NCBI RefSeq assembly: GCF_041080815.1
Contig: NZ_CP160205.1
Span: 558,001-622,000, forward strand
DNA: 64,000 nt
Origin: Mucilaginibacter yixingensis
GTDB lineage: Bacteria > Bacteroidota > Bacteroidia > Sphingobacteriales > Sphingobacteriaceae
Reading direction: 5' to 3'
Below, one piece after another: positions 8,146-15,568 of this stretch. Both the position numbers and the translations under genes were made by a program. The notes below the pieces were generated by a model. It had not been told where the DNA came from and searched no databases. It saw only the letters and a program-made list of their open reading frames with translations. Every line of letters starts with the position of its first letter. The stretch's first letter is position 1.

Positions 8146-8403
8146 TTACTTATGAGCATTAAGTTCTCCCGGTAGTGGTTGCTCAGGAAAGAAGTCCTTA
8201 ATTGAACATTGGAGTATTTCAGCGATCTTATTAAGGTGGTTAATATTATATTTTTCTGCGCGGTTTGTGGTTTCAACTTTGCTTACAAATTTTTCATTTA
8301 ACCCCATCATTATCGATAGTTTGTCCTGCGAGATATTCTTGCTGATCCTTTTGAGCTTGACCTGCTCAATGACATATTGTTCTATGTGTGTTAGCTCTCG
8401 CAT
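8146..8403 (-). CDS. XRE-family transcriptional regulator
   Basis: An 85-aa helix-turn-helix protein. From the ATG at 8401-8403 it reads MRELTHIEQYVIEQVKLKR, then the HTH (NISQDKLSIMMGLNEKFVSKVE), and ends with the NHLNKIAEILQCSIKDFFPE motif that is common in Bacteroidota XRE regulators. A longer frame would add a hydrophobic stretch upstream, but that covers the intergenic region and is not typical of the family, so I reject it. The gene is transcribed away from the sigma/dCas12f pair across about 90 bases and is a natural candidate repressor of that pair. Confidence 0.8.
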   Translation of the reverse strand: MRELTHIEQYVIEQVKLKRISKNISQDKLSIMMGLNEKFVSKVETTNRAEKYNINHLNKIAEILQCSIKDFFPEQPLPGELNAHK

Positions 8404-8474
8404 TAGATAGAGCAATAACACAATTAATATAAAAATAATTAGGGGTATATATACCACTATTCGTTTTTCTTTTT

Positions 8475-8482
8475 TAGATTTG
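8475..8482 (+). promoter_or_regulatory. Candidate -7 element for the sigma/dCas12f operon
   Basis: TAGATTTG matches the Bacteroidota -7 consensus TAnnTTTG exactly and lies about 13 bases before the first ATG of the sigma gene. No TTG stands at the expected -33 position, so the promoter may be weak or activator-dependent. Confidence 0.4.
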
Positions 8483-8494
8483 ATGTAGTTGAAA

Positions 8495-9370
8495 ATGCGA
8501 CTTATGGGTTTTGATTTCACTACTAAAGAAGGCAACAACGGTCATTTTTATGACGGGGATTTCGTCAGGCACTACGCTGTGATGAAAGACAAAGCCATCT
8601 CGTTTGGGCTCATGCTTTTAAATGACACCTTTACTGTCGAGACCATTGTGCAGGACGCTTTGCTTAAACTATGGAACTTCAGAGATACAATCACCAGCAT
8701 TGAACATGCAGAACGCTTCGTAAAGCAAAATGTAAAGTGGGGGTGCTATAGCTATTTTCGACAACCCGCAAGCCGCTTTCAAAGACAAATGGTACGTCTT
8801 GATGATTTTGAACGGAGTGATAATATCTCACACCTTGCTGATAGTAATGATTTGTTTTTCGAGGACGATGTTGAGTTATCGGATAAGCGCTTAAAGTCAG
8901 CAAGAGAAGCAATTAGCTTTCTATTTGCAGGTCGCTTAAAAGAAGTGATCGAACTATATTTTATAGAAGGACAAAGTTCAAAACAGATCGCCTCACGCTA
9001 CAGCCTATCTGTTAGGACAGTAAACTTGTTACTCGACAAAGGTAAGGCCAAGCCTAGAGCAATGCTTGTAACGTCAGCCGAATGTTTTGATAAGCCTAGG
9101 CTCCAGGCATCAGTTTCGCTCCCAAAACAAGAAATACAATTCACCCGCATCGATGGCCTTACCTTTGACCAATCCCGTATCTACCACCTACGGACGGTTG
9201 ATAAATGTGCTTTTGAGCAAATAGCAGCGACCTTAGCGTTATCGCTGAATTCTGTACAGCAGGAGTACGTCCGAGCCTGGAAAATTGTTAGTAGAAAGCA
9301 GCAGGACAAGCGCCGTGGTCGCAGGACAGCTAATAGTTTTTCCGACTTGCCGGTTACTTTAATTGCATGA
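8495..9370 (+). CDS. Sigma-70/ECF-like factor paired with dCas12f
   Basis: A 291-aa sigma-like protein. Residues about 30-100 look like region 2 (TFTVETIVQDALLKLWNFRD, then a helix to VKWGCYSYFRQP). Residues about 145-188 look like region 4 (LKEVIELYFIEGQSSKQIASRYSLSVRTVNLLL). A further HTH-like segment at about 218-268 (SRIYHLRTVDKCAFEQIAATLALSLNSVQQEY) resembles a second region 4, which makes it longer than the usual 170-200 aa ECF factor. The basic tail KQQDKRRGRRTAN could contact nucleic acid. TGA is followed one base later by the ATG of the Cas12f-like gene, so the two are co-translated. The likely role is recruitment of RNA polymerase to a site chosen by the partner. ATG 8495 was taken over TTG 8489; ATG 8504 is also possible. 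Confidence 0.75.
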   Translation: MRLMGFDFTTKEGNNGHFYDGDFVRHYAVMKDKAISFGLMLLNDTFTVETIVQDALLKLWNFRDTITSIEHAERFVKQNVKWGCYSYFRQPASRFQRQMVRLDDFERSDNISHLADSNDLFFEDDVELSDKRLKSAREAISFLFAGRLKEVIELYFIEGQSSKQIASRYSLSVRTVNLLLDKGKAKPRAMLVTSAECFDKPRLQASVSLPKQEIQFTRIDGLTFDQSRIYHLRTVDKCAFEQIAATLALSLNSVQQEYVRAWKIVSRKQQDKRRGRRTANSFSDLPVTLIA

Positions 9371-9371
9371 T

Positions 9372-10466
9372 ATGGCAGCACCATTACATTTTACCCGTAA
9401 AGTGCAGATACTTGTCAATAGCACAGACAAGGACTTCGTATATGCGACTATTGGTAAGCTCATGGAATGGCAAGGTCTCTGCCGTCGGTGCGCCAACCTC
9501 ATCTATACCCATCAATTTGTCCAGGAGCAAATAAAAGATATGGTTTATTTGACAGAAGGTATACGATTGAAGGTTGCAGATCACAATAAAGACACGGACG
9601 GTATGCTGGTTTCCTCGCGAACCAACTCGACTTATAAAATTCTGACTGCTAAGTTTAAAGGCGAATTGCCCAGCAGTATTTATAATAACCTGAATAATCA
9701 GTTAGCCGCGACTTTTATGCAGGAAAAAGCACTTTACTATACTGGTGAACGATCTATAAAGAATTTCAGGCGTTCAATAGCAATGCCATTCAGTGCTGAA
9801 TGTATCCGGCAACTTAATGAAAACCATGAAGCGAGGTACTTTGCATTTACGCTATTCGGCATTCCCTTTAAAACTTACCTCGGTTCAGGTTATGACGATA
9901 AGCGGGATCTGCTGCGAGAGGTGGCTTCAGGGACGCTAAAGATGGCGACCAGCTATTTGAAAGTCGAACAAAGGAAAGTTTTTCTGTTGGCGACCTTCGT
10001 TCGGGAAAAGGAGTTGCACCTGCTTCGCGAGGATATTATAGCAGAGGCATCTCTTTCGATGGAGCACCCATTGACTGTTAAGATTGGTAAACACACGTAT
10101 ACCATCGGTAGTAAGGAAGAATTCTTATACCGGAGATTGGCTATACAAGCAGCGCGCCAGCGGGTACAGGCTTCGGTAGGAATGAATCGTGCTGGGCATG
10201 GTAAGAAAAGAAAGAGGAAGCCATTAGAGCATTATCATCATTTAGAAAAGGACTACATCGCCCATAAGCTTCATTTATATAGCAGGCGATTGATAGACAT
10301 TTGCCTTAAGAATCAGGCGGCCACATTAATTCTGACCGGCCAACAAGAAAAAGAAGAAATAGCAAAGACGGAAACTTTTATTTTGAGGAACTGGAGTTAT
10401 GCCGGCCTAAAAAACCTGATCGCTTTCAAGGCGGCAAAGGCCGGTATTACACTGATCGTAGAGTAA
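9372..10466 (+). CDS. Nuclease-dead Cas12f/TnpB-like protein (dCas12f)
   Basis: The 364-aa protein has the Cas12f/TnpB order. An N-terminal region (FTRKVQILV...WQGLCRRCANLIYTHQF; AKFKGELPSSIYNNLNNQL; SIKNFRRSIAMPF) leads to the FTLFGIPFKT segment. A RuvC-like half follows with TIGSKEEFLYRRLAIQAAR, the basic GHGKKRKRKPLEH motif, KLHLYSRRLIDICLKN, and LRNWSYAGLKNLIAFKAAKAGI. The RuvC-I Asp (usual GVDLG) is missing in EDIIAEASLSMEH. The RuvC-II Glu (usual LEDL) is replaced in LILTGQQ. The protein stops before the zinc ribbon and RuvC-III Asp. So it should bind a guide RNA and DNA but not cut. Nuclease-dead Cas12f homologues next to sigma factors in Bacteroidota are known to act in RNA-guided transcription. 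The link is through motifs read by eye. Confidence 0.75.
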   Translation: MAAPLHFTRKVQILVNSTDKDFVYATIGKLMEWQGLCRRCANLIYTHQFVQEQIKDMVYLTEGIRLKVADHNKDTDGMLVSSRTNSTYKILTAKFKGELPSSIYNNLNNQLAATFMQEKALYYTGERSIKNFRRSIAMPFSAECIRQLNENHEARYFAFTLFGIPFKTYLGSGYDDKRDLLREVASGTLKMATSYLKVEQRKVFLLATFVREKELHLLREDIIAEASLSMEHPLTVKIGKHTYTIGSKEEFLYRRLAIQAARQRVQASVGMNRAGHGKKRKRKPLEHYHHLEKDYIAHKLHLYSRRLIDICLKNQAATLILTGQQEKEEIAKTETFILRNWSYAGLKNLIAFKAAKAGITLIVE

Positions 10467-10488
10467 GGCTTTGGTATAAATAATTTGA

Positions 10489-10725
10489 GGCTGCTTGTAC
10501 AGCCGTAGGGTGAGTGCCTGTTTTCCCTCACTAAGTAAGAGCAAAGCTTAGGCTATGTTCAAAACATACAACGGCTCGCTTGTCGTGTTTAGAACAAACA
10601 TGATGGCTACGCTCCTTATTATTAGCTAGCACACATTCAAATGAGTTTTTAGAGTGGTTTGCTGCATTTCCCCTTATTGCAGCCGGTATAAAACATACTA
10701 ACGGAAAGACTACTGGCTTGACCGG
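10489..10725 (+). ncRNA. Candidate guide RNA locus downstream of dCas12f
   Basis: The 500-base gap after dCas12f has no gene but is rich in hairpins on the coding strand: GGCTG/CAGCC (10489-10493/10500-10504), GTGAG/CTCAC (10510-10514/10527-10531), TATGTT-CAA-AACATA (10554-10568), CGTGTTT-AGAAC-AAACATG (about 10585-10602), GCTGC/GCAGC (10661-10665/10679-10683) and CCGGT/ACCGG (10683-10687/10721-10725). The word AAAACATACAACGG at 10561-10574 returns as AAAACATACTAACGG at 10690-10704 and in weaker form at 10596-10606. TnpB and Cas12f relatives often encode their guide RNA beside the protein gene. The exact ends and the guide segment are not determinable by eye. Confidence 0.45.
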
Positions 10726-10890
10726 CAGATTGCCAAATGTGTACGATATGTCAAAGAGAAATTATGGACAAAGTGACAAACGTAATAAGTTAGACTTATA
10801 ATTTAAAAGTTGGACGAATAGTCAGCAACGTAACTAATAAATACATGAACAGTTATATTGATATAGCAAAGAGGGATAACACACTATAGC

Positions 10891-10942
10891 GGATCGATCC
10901 ATTAAGAAATAATGTTCGGTACTACCGGAAAACTACCGAAAA
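10891..10942. promoter_or_regulatory. Operator-like palindrome and tandem repeat before the HTH gene
   Basis: GGATCGATCC at 10891-10900 is a perfect 10-bp palindrome. ACTACCGGAAA and ACTACCGAAAA follow as a tandem pair at 10921-10942, about 30 bases before the ATG of the helix-turn-helix gene. They could be binding sites for that protein or for the XRE regulator. Confidence 0.35.
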
Positions 10943-10972
10943 GCCCATGGCGTGAATTATAAAATTTGCAAC

Positions 10973-11320
10973 ATGGATCCATTTAACTTTAATGAGCTTC
11001 CCGATGTCGTACGACGTTTATTTGAGAAAGTAGAGCAGATAGAGCTGCTATTGCTCCGTCTTCAGCCTAAAGAAGATACCGACGATGAGTTTTTAAATAT
11101 CAACGAAGCCGCCGCGTTTCTAAAAGTGTCCGTTGCCTCGCTTTACTCCAAGGTTAGCAGAAAAGAGATACCAGTAAGTAAACCCGGGAAACGATTATAT
11201 TTTAGTCGCACTGAACTTCATGAATGGGTTCGGTCGGGTAAACAAAAAACAAGTCTGGAAATCCTCTCAGAGTATGGAGGCCAAAGAAAGATTACCTCGC
11301 GAAGTAAGCTCTATAAATAG
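10973..11320 (+). CDS. Helix-turn-helix (excisionase-family) DNA-binding protein
   Basis: A 115-aa protein. An N-terminal coiled helix (VVRRLFEKVEQIELLLLRLQ) is followed by an HTH_17/MerR-like domain at residues about 40-90: FLNINEAAAFLKVSVASLYSKVSRKEIPVSKPGKRLYFSRTELHEWV. Proteins of this type are frequent on Bacteroidota mobilizable elements, where they act as excisionase or transfer regulators. I take ATG 10973 (MDPFNFNELPD) rather than the upstream GTG 10952. The gene comes after the candidate guide RNA region and before an RHS relic and the secretion operon. Confidence 0.8.
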   Translation: MDPFNFNELPDVVRRLFEKVEQIELLLLRLQPKEDTDDEFLNINEAAAFLKVSVASLYSKVSRKEIPVSKPGKRLYFSRTELHEWVRSGKQKTSLEILSEYGGQRKITSRSKLYK

Positions 11321-11365
11321 TAAATCCGTGCTGCCGGTCCCAGCAGCATAAATCCCGTTAGGAAC

Positions 11366-11548
11366 GTGATAATAAATTATGACTTGGCTGATCATTCAGG
11401 CAATGCTCGGGTGACGATATATAAAACCGGCAATGCTGGCCAAAACCATTGTCCTTATAATAAAAAAGAACTACGCCGGATGCACTTGGAATCTATATGG
11501 TGCAAGGCCGGGTCTTTTTTGCTGTCGAACAGGCTTGCATTAATGTAG
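11366..11548 (+). pseudogene. Relic of an RHS core region
   Basis: The frame encodes YDLADHSGNARVTIYKTGNA followed by a PYNKKELR-like motif. These are the RHS core words seen intact in the 1387-aa protein (LTDHLGNNRVTF ... KYLYNKKELQ), but here about 20 intervening residues are deleted and nothing RHS-like follows. It is a degraded end of an RHS toxin gene. The frame runs on to a stop at 11548 without further similarity. Confidence 0.6.
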
Positions 11549-11737
11549 CTTTCAGATAACCCTTCCTCGCAATCGATCTTTACTATCTTTTCCAAATACA
11601 GGTAATAAGAGTGACATATGCAAAGTTTTTTATAGAACGGGTAAGATCGCAGATGTTTGGGATCGCTTACATTCTGTCCTTAATGTTACTGGTCTGGTTT
11701 GAAAGCTCATCGAATTTATCTGCCAATAACATCGACC

Positions 11738-12889
11738 CTACTGAAAATTATTACTCATCTGAAACAACGGCAAATACATCGCAATAAGAATTGTTCCTAC
11801 CACTGCGCCTAAAAAAAGAATGATTAGCGGTTCCATCATGCTGCTAATGGTGCCTGTTTTGAATTCGACTTCTTCGATATATTGTTCGGAGATAATACCA
11901 AAAAAGTAATCGAGCTTGCTGGTCTCTTCGCCTACTTTGATGAGCTGGATCATTTTTGCAGGATAGACTTTAAACTGCCGAAAACTTTCGTGTAGTTGGC
12001 GTCCGTGCAGTATGTCGTCTTCTACTTTTTTGAGGGAATGTTCAATGGGATAAAAGCCGATCATCTGCCTAACCAAAGTAATGGCTTTGAGTAAGGGTAG
12101 GCGTGCGTTTATGAGCAGACGCATAGAGTTACAGAAACGAGCCAGATAAATCTTTTGTACCAGCTCACCAGCCAATGGAATGCGCAGTAAAATACGCGAG
12201 GAGACACTTCGCACTTGCTCATTTTTTCGCCCCACATAAAGAACGGTTGTGAGGCCGATTACTGCAAGAAAGACAGGTCCGGCCCAGTTTTGTAAGGTAT
12301 TAGATACCGAGATGATTTTTTCGGTAATCCAAGGTAGGTGCCCGCCGAAACGTTTGAAAATATCGCCGAACATGGGTACGATGAATTTTAACATAAAGAA
12401 TACCGCACCGAGGGAGGTGAGCATAACGATACAAGGATAAGTAAGGGCCGAGATCACTTTGCGGCGTTGTTTGATCTTATTTTGAAAGAACCGCGCCATA
12501 TCTTCCAAAACTTCGGTTTGCTTACCTGTTTCCTCGCCGATCTGAATGCTAAAAACTTCATATAGCGAAAACTTACCGCTGGCCTGAAGTGCTTCAGAAA
12601 ATTTACTACCTTTTTTGACTTTCGCTAATACCTCCTCAAACAGCTTAATATCTTTTTCTTGTTTTTGACCCGACGTAACCAACTCCAGGCTATCCTTCAG
12701 ATTGATACCGGCTTTCAGCAGGGAGCTTAATTCCAGGTAAAAAGCTTCCTTCTTTTTGTCGCTCAGTTCTTTGCTGCCGAAGCTGATATCCTTATTCATG
12801 AAAGCCAGCAGGCCGTTTTCGTTTTTAGACGATTCAGGCTTGCGTGCTACTTTGGGCGGCTGGTATTTATTCAGATCAATGGTTGGCAT
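11738..12889 (-). CDS. gspF: Type II secretion/type IV pilus inner-membrane platform protein GspF
   Basis: The 383-aa product has the two-copy GspF/PilC architecture (T2SSF, PF00482). A first cytoplasmic helical domain (residues 45-150: FYLELSSLLKAGINLKDSLELV, then GEETGKQTEVLEDMARFFQ), a membrane helix near residue 155, a paired segment near 205, a second domain (ARFCNSMRLLINARLPLLKAITLV; VGEETSKLDYFFGIIS) and a final membrane helix. GspF links the ATPase to the pseudopilus. It is the last gene of a tightly packed minus-strand operon, overlapping the next upstream gene by 14 bases. Its ATPase partner GspE is in the right-hand block at 33.7 kb. Confidence 0.92.
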   Translation of the reverse strand: MPTIDLNKYQPPKVARKPESSKNENGLLAFMNKDISFGSKELSDKKKEAFYLELSSLLKAGINLKDSLELVTSGQKQEKDIKLFEEVLAKVKKGSKFSEALQASGKFSLYEVFSIQIGEETGKQTEVLEDMARFFQNKIKQRRKVISALTYPCIVMLTSLGAVFFMLKFIVPMFGDIFKRFGGHLPWITEKIISVSNTLQNWAGPVFLAVIGLTTVLYVGRKNEQVRSVSSRILLRIPLAGELVQKIYLARFCNSMRLLINARLPLLKAITLVRQMIGFYPIEHSLKKVEDDILHGRQLHESFRQFKVYPAKMIQLIKVGEETSKLDYFFGIISEQYIEEVEFKTGTISSMMEPLIILFLGAVVGTILIAMYLPLFQMSNNFQ

Positions 12890-13376
12890 GGTTTGGTCGC
12901 TCTATCAGGTTAGCAGAACTGTAGATTTTATAGTAATGATAAGGGATGCTATCTGTTCCGGATAACAGTGTAAAACTCAATTCGTCAATCCGATGATCTT
13001 CTGCTTCTGTTGCCTGTTGGTCGATAGGTTGGCCTTCGAACAAAAGTGAGGGAACCGTATGATTGAACTTGAAGGTATCGGTAATGGCTGCCCTGCGGAT
13101 AATGCCGTCAGCAATAAACGCATAATTCACTTTTGCCGAGTCTTTAACCAGGGTAATTCCGCTATCGGTTTGAAATACCCCCGAAGCCCGGTTAAAGTCT
13201 TTAGCCAACAGCTCGTCGAGCAATAGCAGGTTCTCTGTGGTTTTGTTCTTTTGCAGGAAACCGCTGAATGACCCGATAGCGATCTGGTAAATGGTATAGG
13301 CCATCCCAATCACAATAGCGGAGATGAGCATGGCAATACCCATCTCCATCAGCGTAAATGCTTTTGTCTTTTTCAT
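12876..13376 (-). CDS. Pseudopilin, GspJ/PilW-like
   Basis: The 166-aa product starts with a class III prepilin signal, MKKTKAFTLMEMGIAMLISA, with Glu at position 5 of the mature part of the hydrophobic helix, so it should be cut by the prepilin peptidase at 33.1 kb. The globular part (residues 40-166) is β-rich. In this operon position it most resembles a minor pseudopilin of the J type. It overlaps its neighbours on both sides (4 and 14 bases), so translation is coupled. Confidence 0.75.
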   Translation of the reverse strand: MKKTKAFTLMEMGIAMLISAIVIGMAYTIYQIAIGSFSGFLQKNKTTENLLLLDELLAKDFNRASGVFQTDSGITLVKDSAKVNYAFIADGIIRRAAITDTFKFNHTVPSLLFEGQPIDQQATEAEDHRIDELSFTLLSGTDSIPYHYYKIYSSANLIERPNHANH

Positions 13377-13726
13377 GGGCCAGGCTGGATCACTTTTTTC
13401 ATTAGTGCGATCTGCTGATCGACATCATCAAAGACCGCGATATCAAATTCGCTTAATGCCGGGTTGTCCGCTAAAGGTTTAATGGATGTTTCAATACGCC
13501 AGGTACCTTGTTTAAATGTCGTAGCCGAGAAATTATGACGGGCTTCGGCTTGGATCATTAAATCATTAGCCAATGCGGCGGCTCTTACTTTCTGTCCGGA
13601 AAGCGTACTGCGGGAAACATTGGTGAAAATGGTCATAGCCAAGCCAAACACCACCAGCAGCACGATCATGGCGACGATGACTTCCATAACGGAAGAGCTT
13701 CGGACTTTATTTGTCAGTTGAGCCAT
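13373..13726 (-). CDS. Pseudopilin-like protein, GspI-like
   Basis: This short 117-aa protein has a prepilin-like N-terminus: basic residues, then SSSVMEVIVAMIVLLVVFGLAM with Glu five residues into the hydrophobic helix. The soluble part is small and ends PGP. Size and order fit a minor pseudopilin of the I type. It overlaps the genes before and after it (13 and 4 bases). Confidence 0.65.
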   Translation of the reverse strand: MAQLTNKVRSSSVMEVIVAMIVLLVVFGLAMTIFTNVSRSTLSGQKVRAAALANDLMIQAEARHNFSATTFKQGTWRIETSIKPLADNPALSEFDIAVFDDVDQQIALMKKVIQPGP

Positions 13727-14961
13727 GCCAAAACCTTTTGAGTGGGACCGCTAACCGGGAACAAATCGCTGCTGAGATAGTAGGGAGATAACCTCGGGCC
13801 GTCTAAATTAATATTGATGAGATAATTCTCATAACGCGTGTAGCCGGACGTGTACACAAAACGATTGGTGAAAATTCCACCTTTGATAATAATGCCCGCA
13901 TGTAGCCCCACATTGCCTTTGAGATAGACAATCCCCCTGATTTCCGTGTCTTTACCCAGATCGACAAACGGCAGTACCTTTCCCGGCTGCTGTTCATAGG
14001 TAAACAAAGCGCCGGAGAGCAGATTGTTGTTCCCGATAGTTATTTTTTGTGTGCCGTTATCGTTAGCAAAGCGTAATAACCCAATACAAGAGGGATAGTC
14101 AAACTGACAGCGTGCGCCAGTGGTAATAGAATCTGCTGCAAATAGTTGGCAGCGACCTCTAAAACCATTGGCTACATGAATAGCCTTGGCAAAAATTAGC
14201 ACATCTTTAAGATGAGCAGTACTGTCTATTGTTAGTAAGGTATCTGATACGATGACTGCATTACCGCCGATAGTACAACCGCTCAATGTTGTTACCTTTT
14301 TACCAAGATCTATGCGGTGCGCCGACTGGATCCAAGAATAGTGAATGGAGTCAACATCTGACAGGTTTTTCACCATCCCGGTAGTATCTTTCCATAAAGT
14401 TTCCAACGCTTTTAACCGGGTGGTGTTCAACGCAGGTAATTCTTTAGCGCTGTTATACTGGTGTCCCTGGATAATTTGTTTAGGCCCCTGGTAGGCTTGT
14501 CCGTCCACATACGCCGGCCGGATACCCGCCTTGGGTATGAAGACATTGCCTTTAACGATTGTTTTGCCACTGACAGATATAGACCGGTCCTCATCAATCA
14601 TATAAAGCGTAGCCCATTTAGCGGAGTCCACCCCATTGGCAATCGTAAATGTTTTATCCAAGGTATCAGCCTGAATAAAGCTGCGTACTACGCCAACGTC
14701 AAATATGCCCCAGGGCTTACGGCAAATAGCAATGCTGTCATTGTCCTGGCCAAAAAGACTCAGTCGGGTATAGCCCTGGGTTAACGGACTGTGTAATACA
14801 AGATTAATACCCGATTGCAAATTGTTGCGCAACTGCTGATAACGCAGCTGCTTGCTGTATTGTAAACGGTAAAATCCGGCGGCCATAATCAAGGATGAAC
14901 AGATCACACCGATCACCAGCGCAATAACGATCACCATATATAAAGCAGCAGACCTGACCAT
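13714..14961 (-). CDS. Membrane-anchored β-rich protein of the secretion operon (GspK position)
   Basis: The 415-aa protein has one N-terminal membrane helix (residues 7-29, LYMVIVIALVIGVICSSLIM) without the usual Glu-containing pilin motif. A long β-rich body follows, with short repeating turns (GCTIGGNAVIVSDT; LKDVLIFAKAIHVANGF; GIVYLKGNVGLHAGIIIKGGIF) suggesting a right-handed β-helix, somewhat bactofilin- or PilX-like. In type II systems this operon position is held by the tip protein GspK. I infer a tip or periplasmic scaffold role; there is no clear family match. Confidence 0.55.
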   Translation of the reverse strand: MVRSAALYMVIVIALVIGVICSSLIMAAGFYRLQYSKQLRYQQLRNNLQSGINLVLHSPLTQGYTRLSLFGQDNDSIAICRKPWGIFDVGVVRSFIQADTLDKTFTIANGVDSAKWATLYMIDEDRSISVSGKTIVKGNVFIPKAGIRPAYVDGQAYQGPKQIIQGHQYNSAKELPALNTTRLKALETLWKDTTGMVKNLSDVDSIHYSWIQSAHRIDLGKKVTTLSGCTIGGNAVIVSDTLLTIDSTAHLKDVLIFAKAIHVANGFRGRCQLFAADSITTGARCQFDYPSCIGLLRFANDNGTQKITIGNNNLLSGALFTYEQQPGKVLPFVDLGKDTEIRGIVYLKGNVGLHAGIIIKGGIFTNRFVYTSGYTRYENYLININLDGPRLSPYYLSSDLFPVSGPTQKVLAWLN

Positions 14962-14965
14962 CGCC

Positions 14966-15568
14966 TTAATGTTTTTGCGATTTGGCGGCAGCAGTCCTTT
15001 TATGACCCCAAAAATGAATACGTTGTAAGAATGGTCTTTTAAGACTTGGAGGTACCGGCTTTCCTAAATGGTATTTTTGGATAGTAACACCATCCTTATT
15101 ATAAGTTTTTATTTTCCCCTCCAACAAGCCGTTGCGATAAACGCCGGATTGTTTCAGTTTCCCATCCTCGTCAAAAACGCTGAAATCGCCCGATTGGATA
15201 CCTTCATGCCAGGTCACTATGGCTAACAGTTTTCCTTGTTCGTTCCATTTTTTCCATTCACCTGATTTCAGACCTTTTTTAAACTTTCCCTGTTCTTTTA
15301 ATTCTTTATTCTCATAAAACTCGCTATAAGCACCGTTCAGCAACCGCCCACTGTAACCGCCCTGAGTGGTATGGACATGATTGCTGCTGTACCAATAATA
15401 AGTAAGGTGAGGATCGATTTCGGGGCCGGAATTAACAGGATTCGTTTCCAATAAAATGGTACTGCCATTTTCAACTACGCGTACTTTATTTAAGCCCAGG
15501 TCGGGCATTTTCTGGCTATAACCAGAAAACACGATTAAACATAACAGTATGGAAAAAAAGAGCTTCAT
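14966..15568 (-). CDS. Secreted MORN/YwqK-repeat protein
   Basis: A 200-aa protein with a signal peptide (MKLFFSILLCLIVFSGYSQ). From residue 85 it has three to four MORN-like repeats of the YwqK type: NGAYSEFYENKELKEQGKF, KSGEWKKWNEQGKLLAIVTW, SGDFSVFDEDGKLKQSGVYR and LEGKIKTYNKDG. Such repeats form open β-sheets used for protein contact; the automatic 'antitoxin' label often given to YwqK is not supported here. It is embedded in the secretion operon (4-base overlap upstream, 4-base gap downstream) and is probably an accessory envelope part. Confidence 0.7.
   Translation of the reverse strand: MKLFFSILLCLIVFSGYSQKMPDLGLNKVRVVENGSTILLETNPVNSGPEIDPHLTYYWYSSNHVHTTQGGYSGRLLNGAYSEFYENKELKEQGKFKKGLKSGEWKKWNEQGKLLAIVTWHEGIQSGDFSVFDEDGKLKQSGVYRNGLLEGKIKTYNKDGVTIQKYHLGKPVPPSLKRPFLQRIHFWGHKRTAAAKSQKH

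Noticed and set aside
8404..8538. N-terminal membrane extension of the XRE regulator
   Set aside because: The upstream part of that frame overlaps the sigma gene start and its promoter region, and the known XRE family begins at MRELTHIE.
9372..10466. Active TnpB transposon nuclease of an IS200/IS605 element
   Set aside because: Catalytic acidic residues and the zinc-ribbon end are missing, there is no TnpA, and it is coupled to a sigma gene.
10554..10704. CRISPR array from the repeated AAAACATAC words
   Set aside because: The copies are short, unequal and unevenly spaced, and there are no cas adaptation genes. A single structured guide RNA is more plausible than an array.
14966..15568. Toxin-antitoxin function for the YwqK-like protein
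   Set aside because: It has a signal peptide, lies in a secretion operon and has no toxin partner; the label comes from a broad repeat family.
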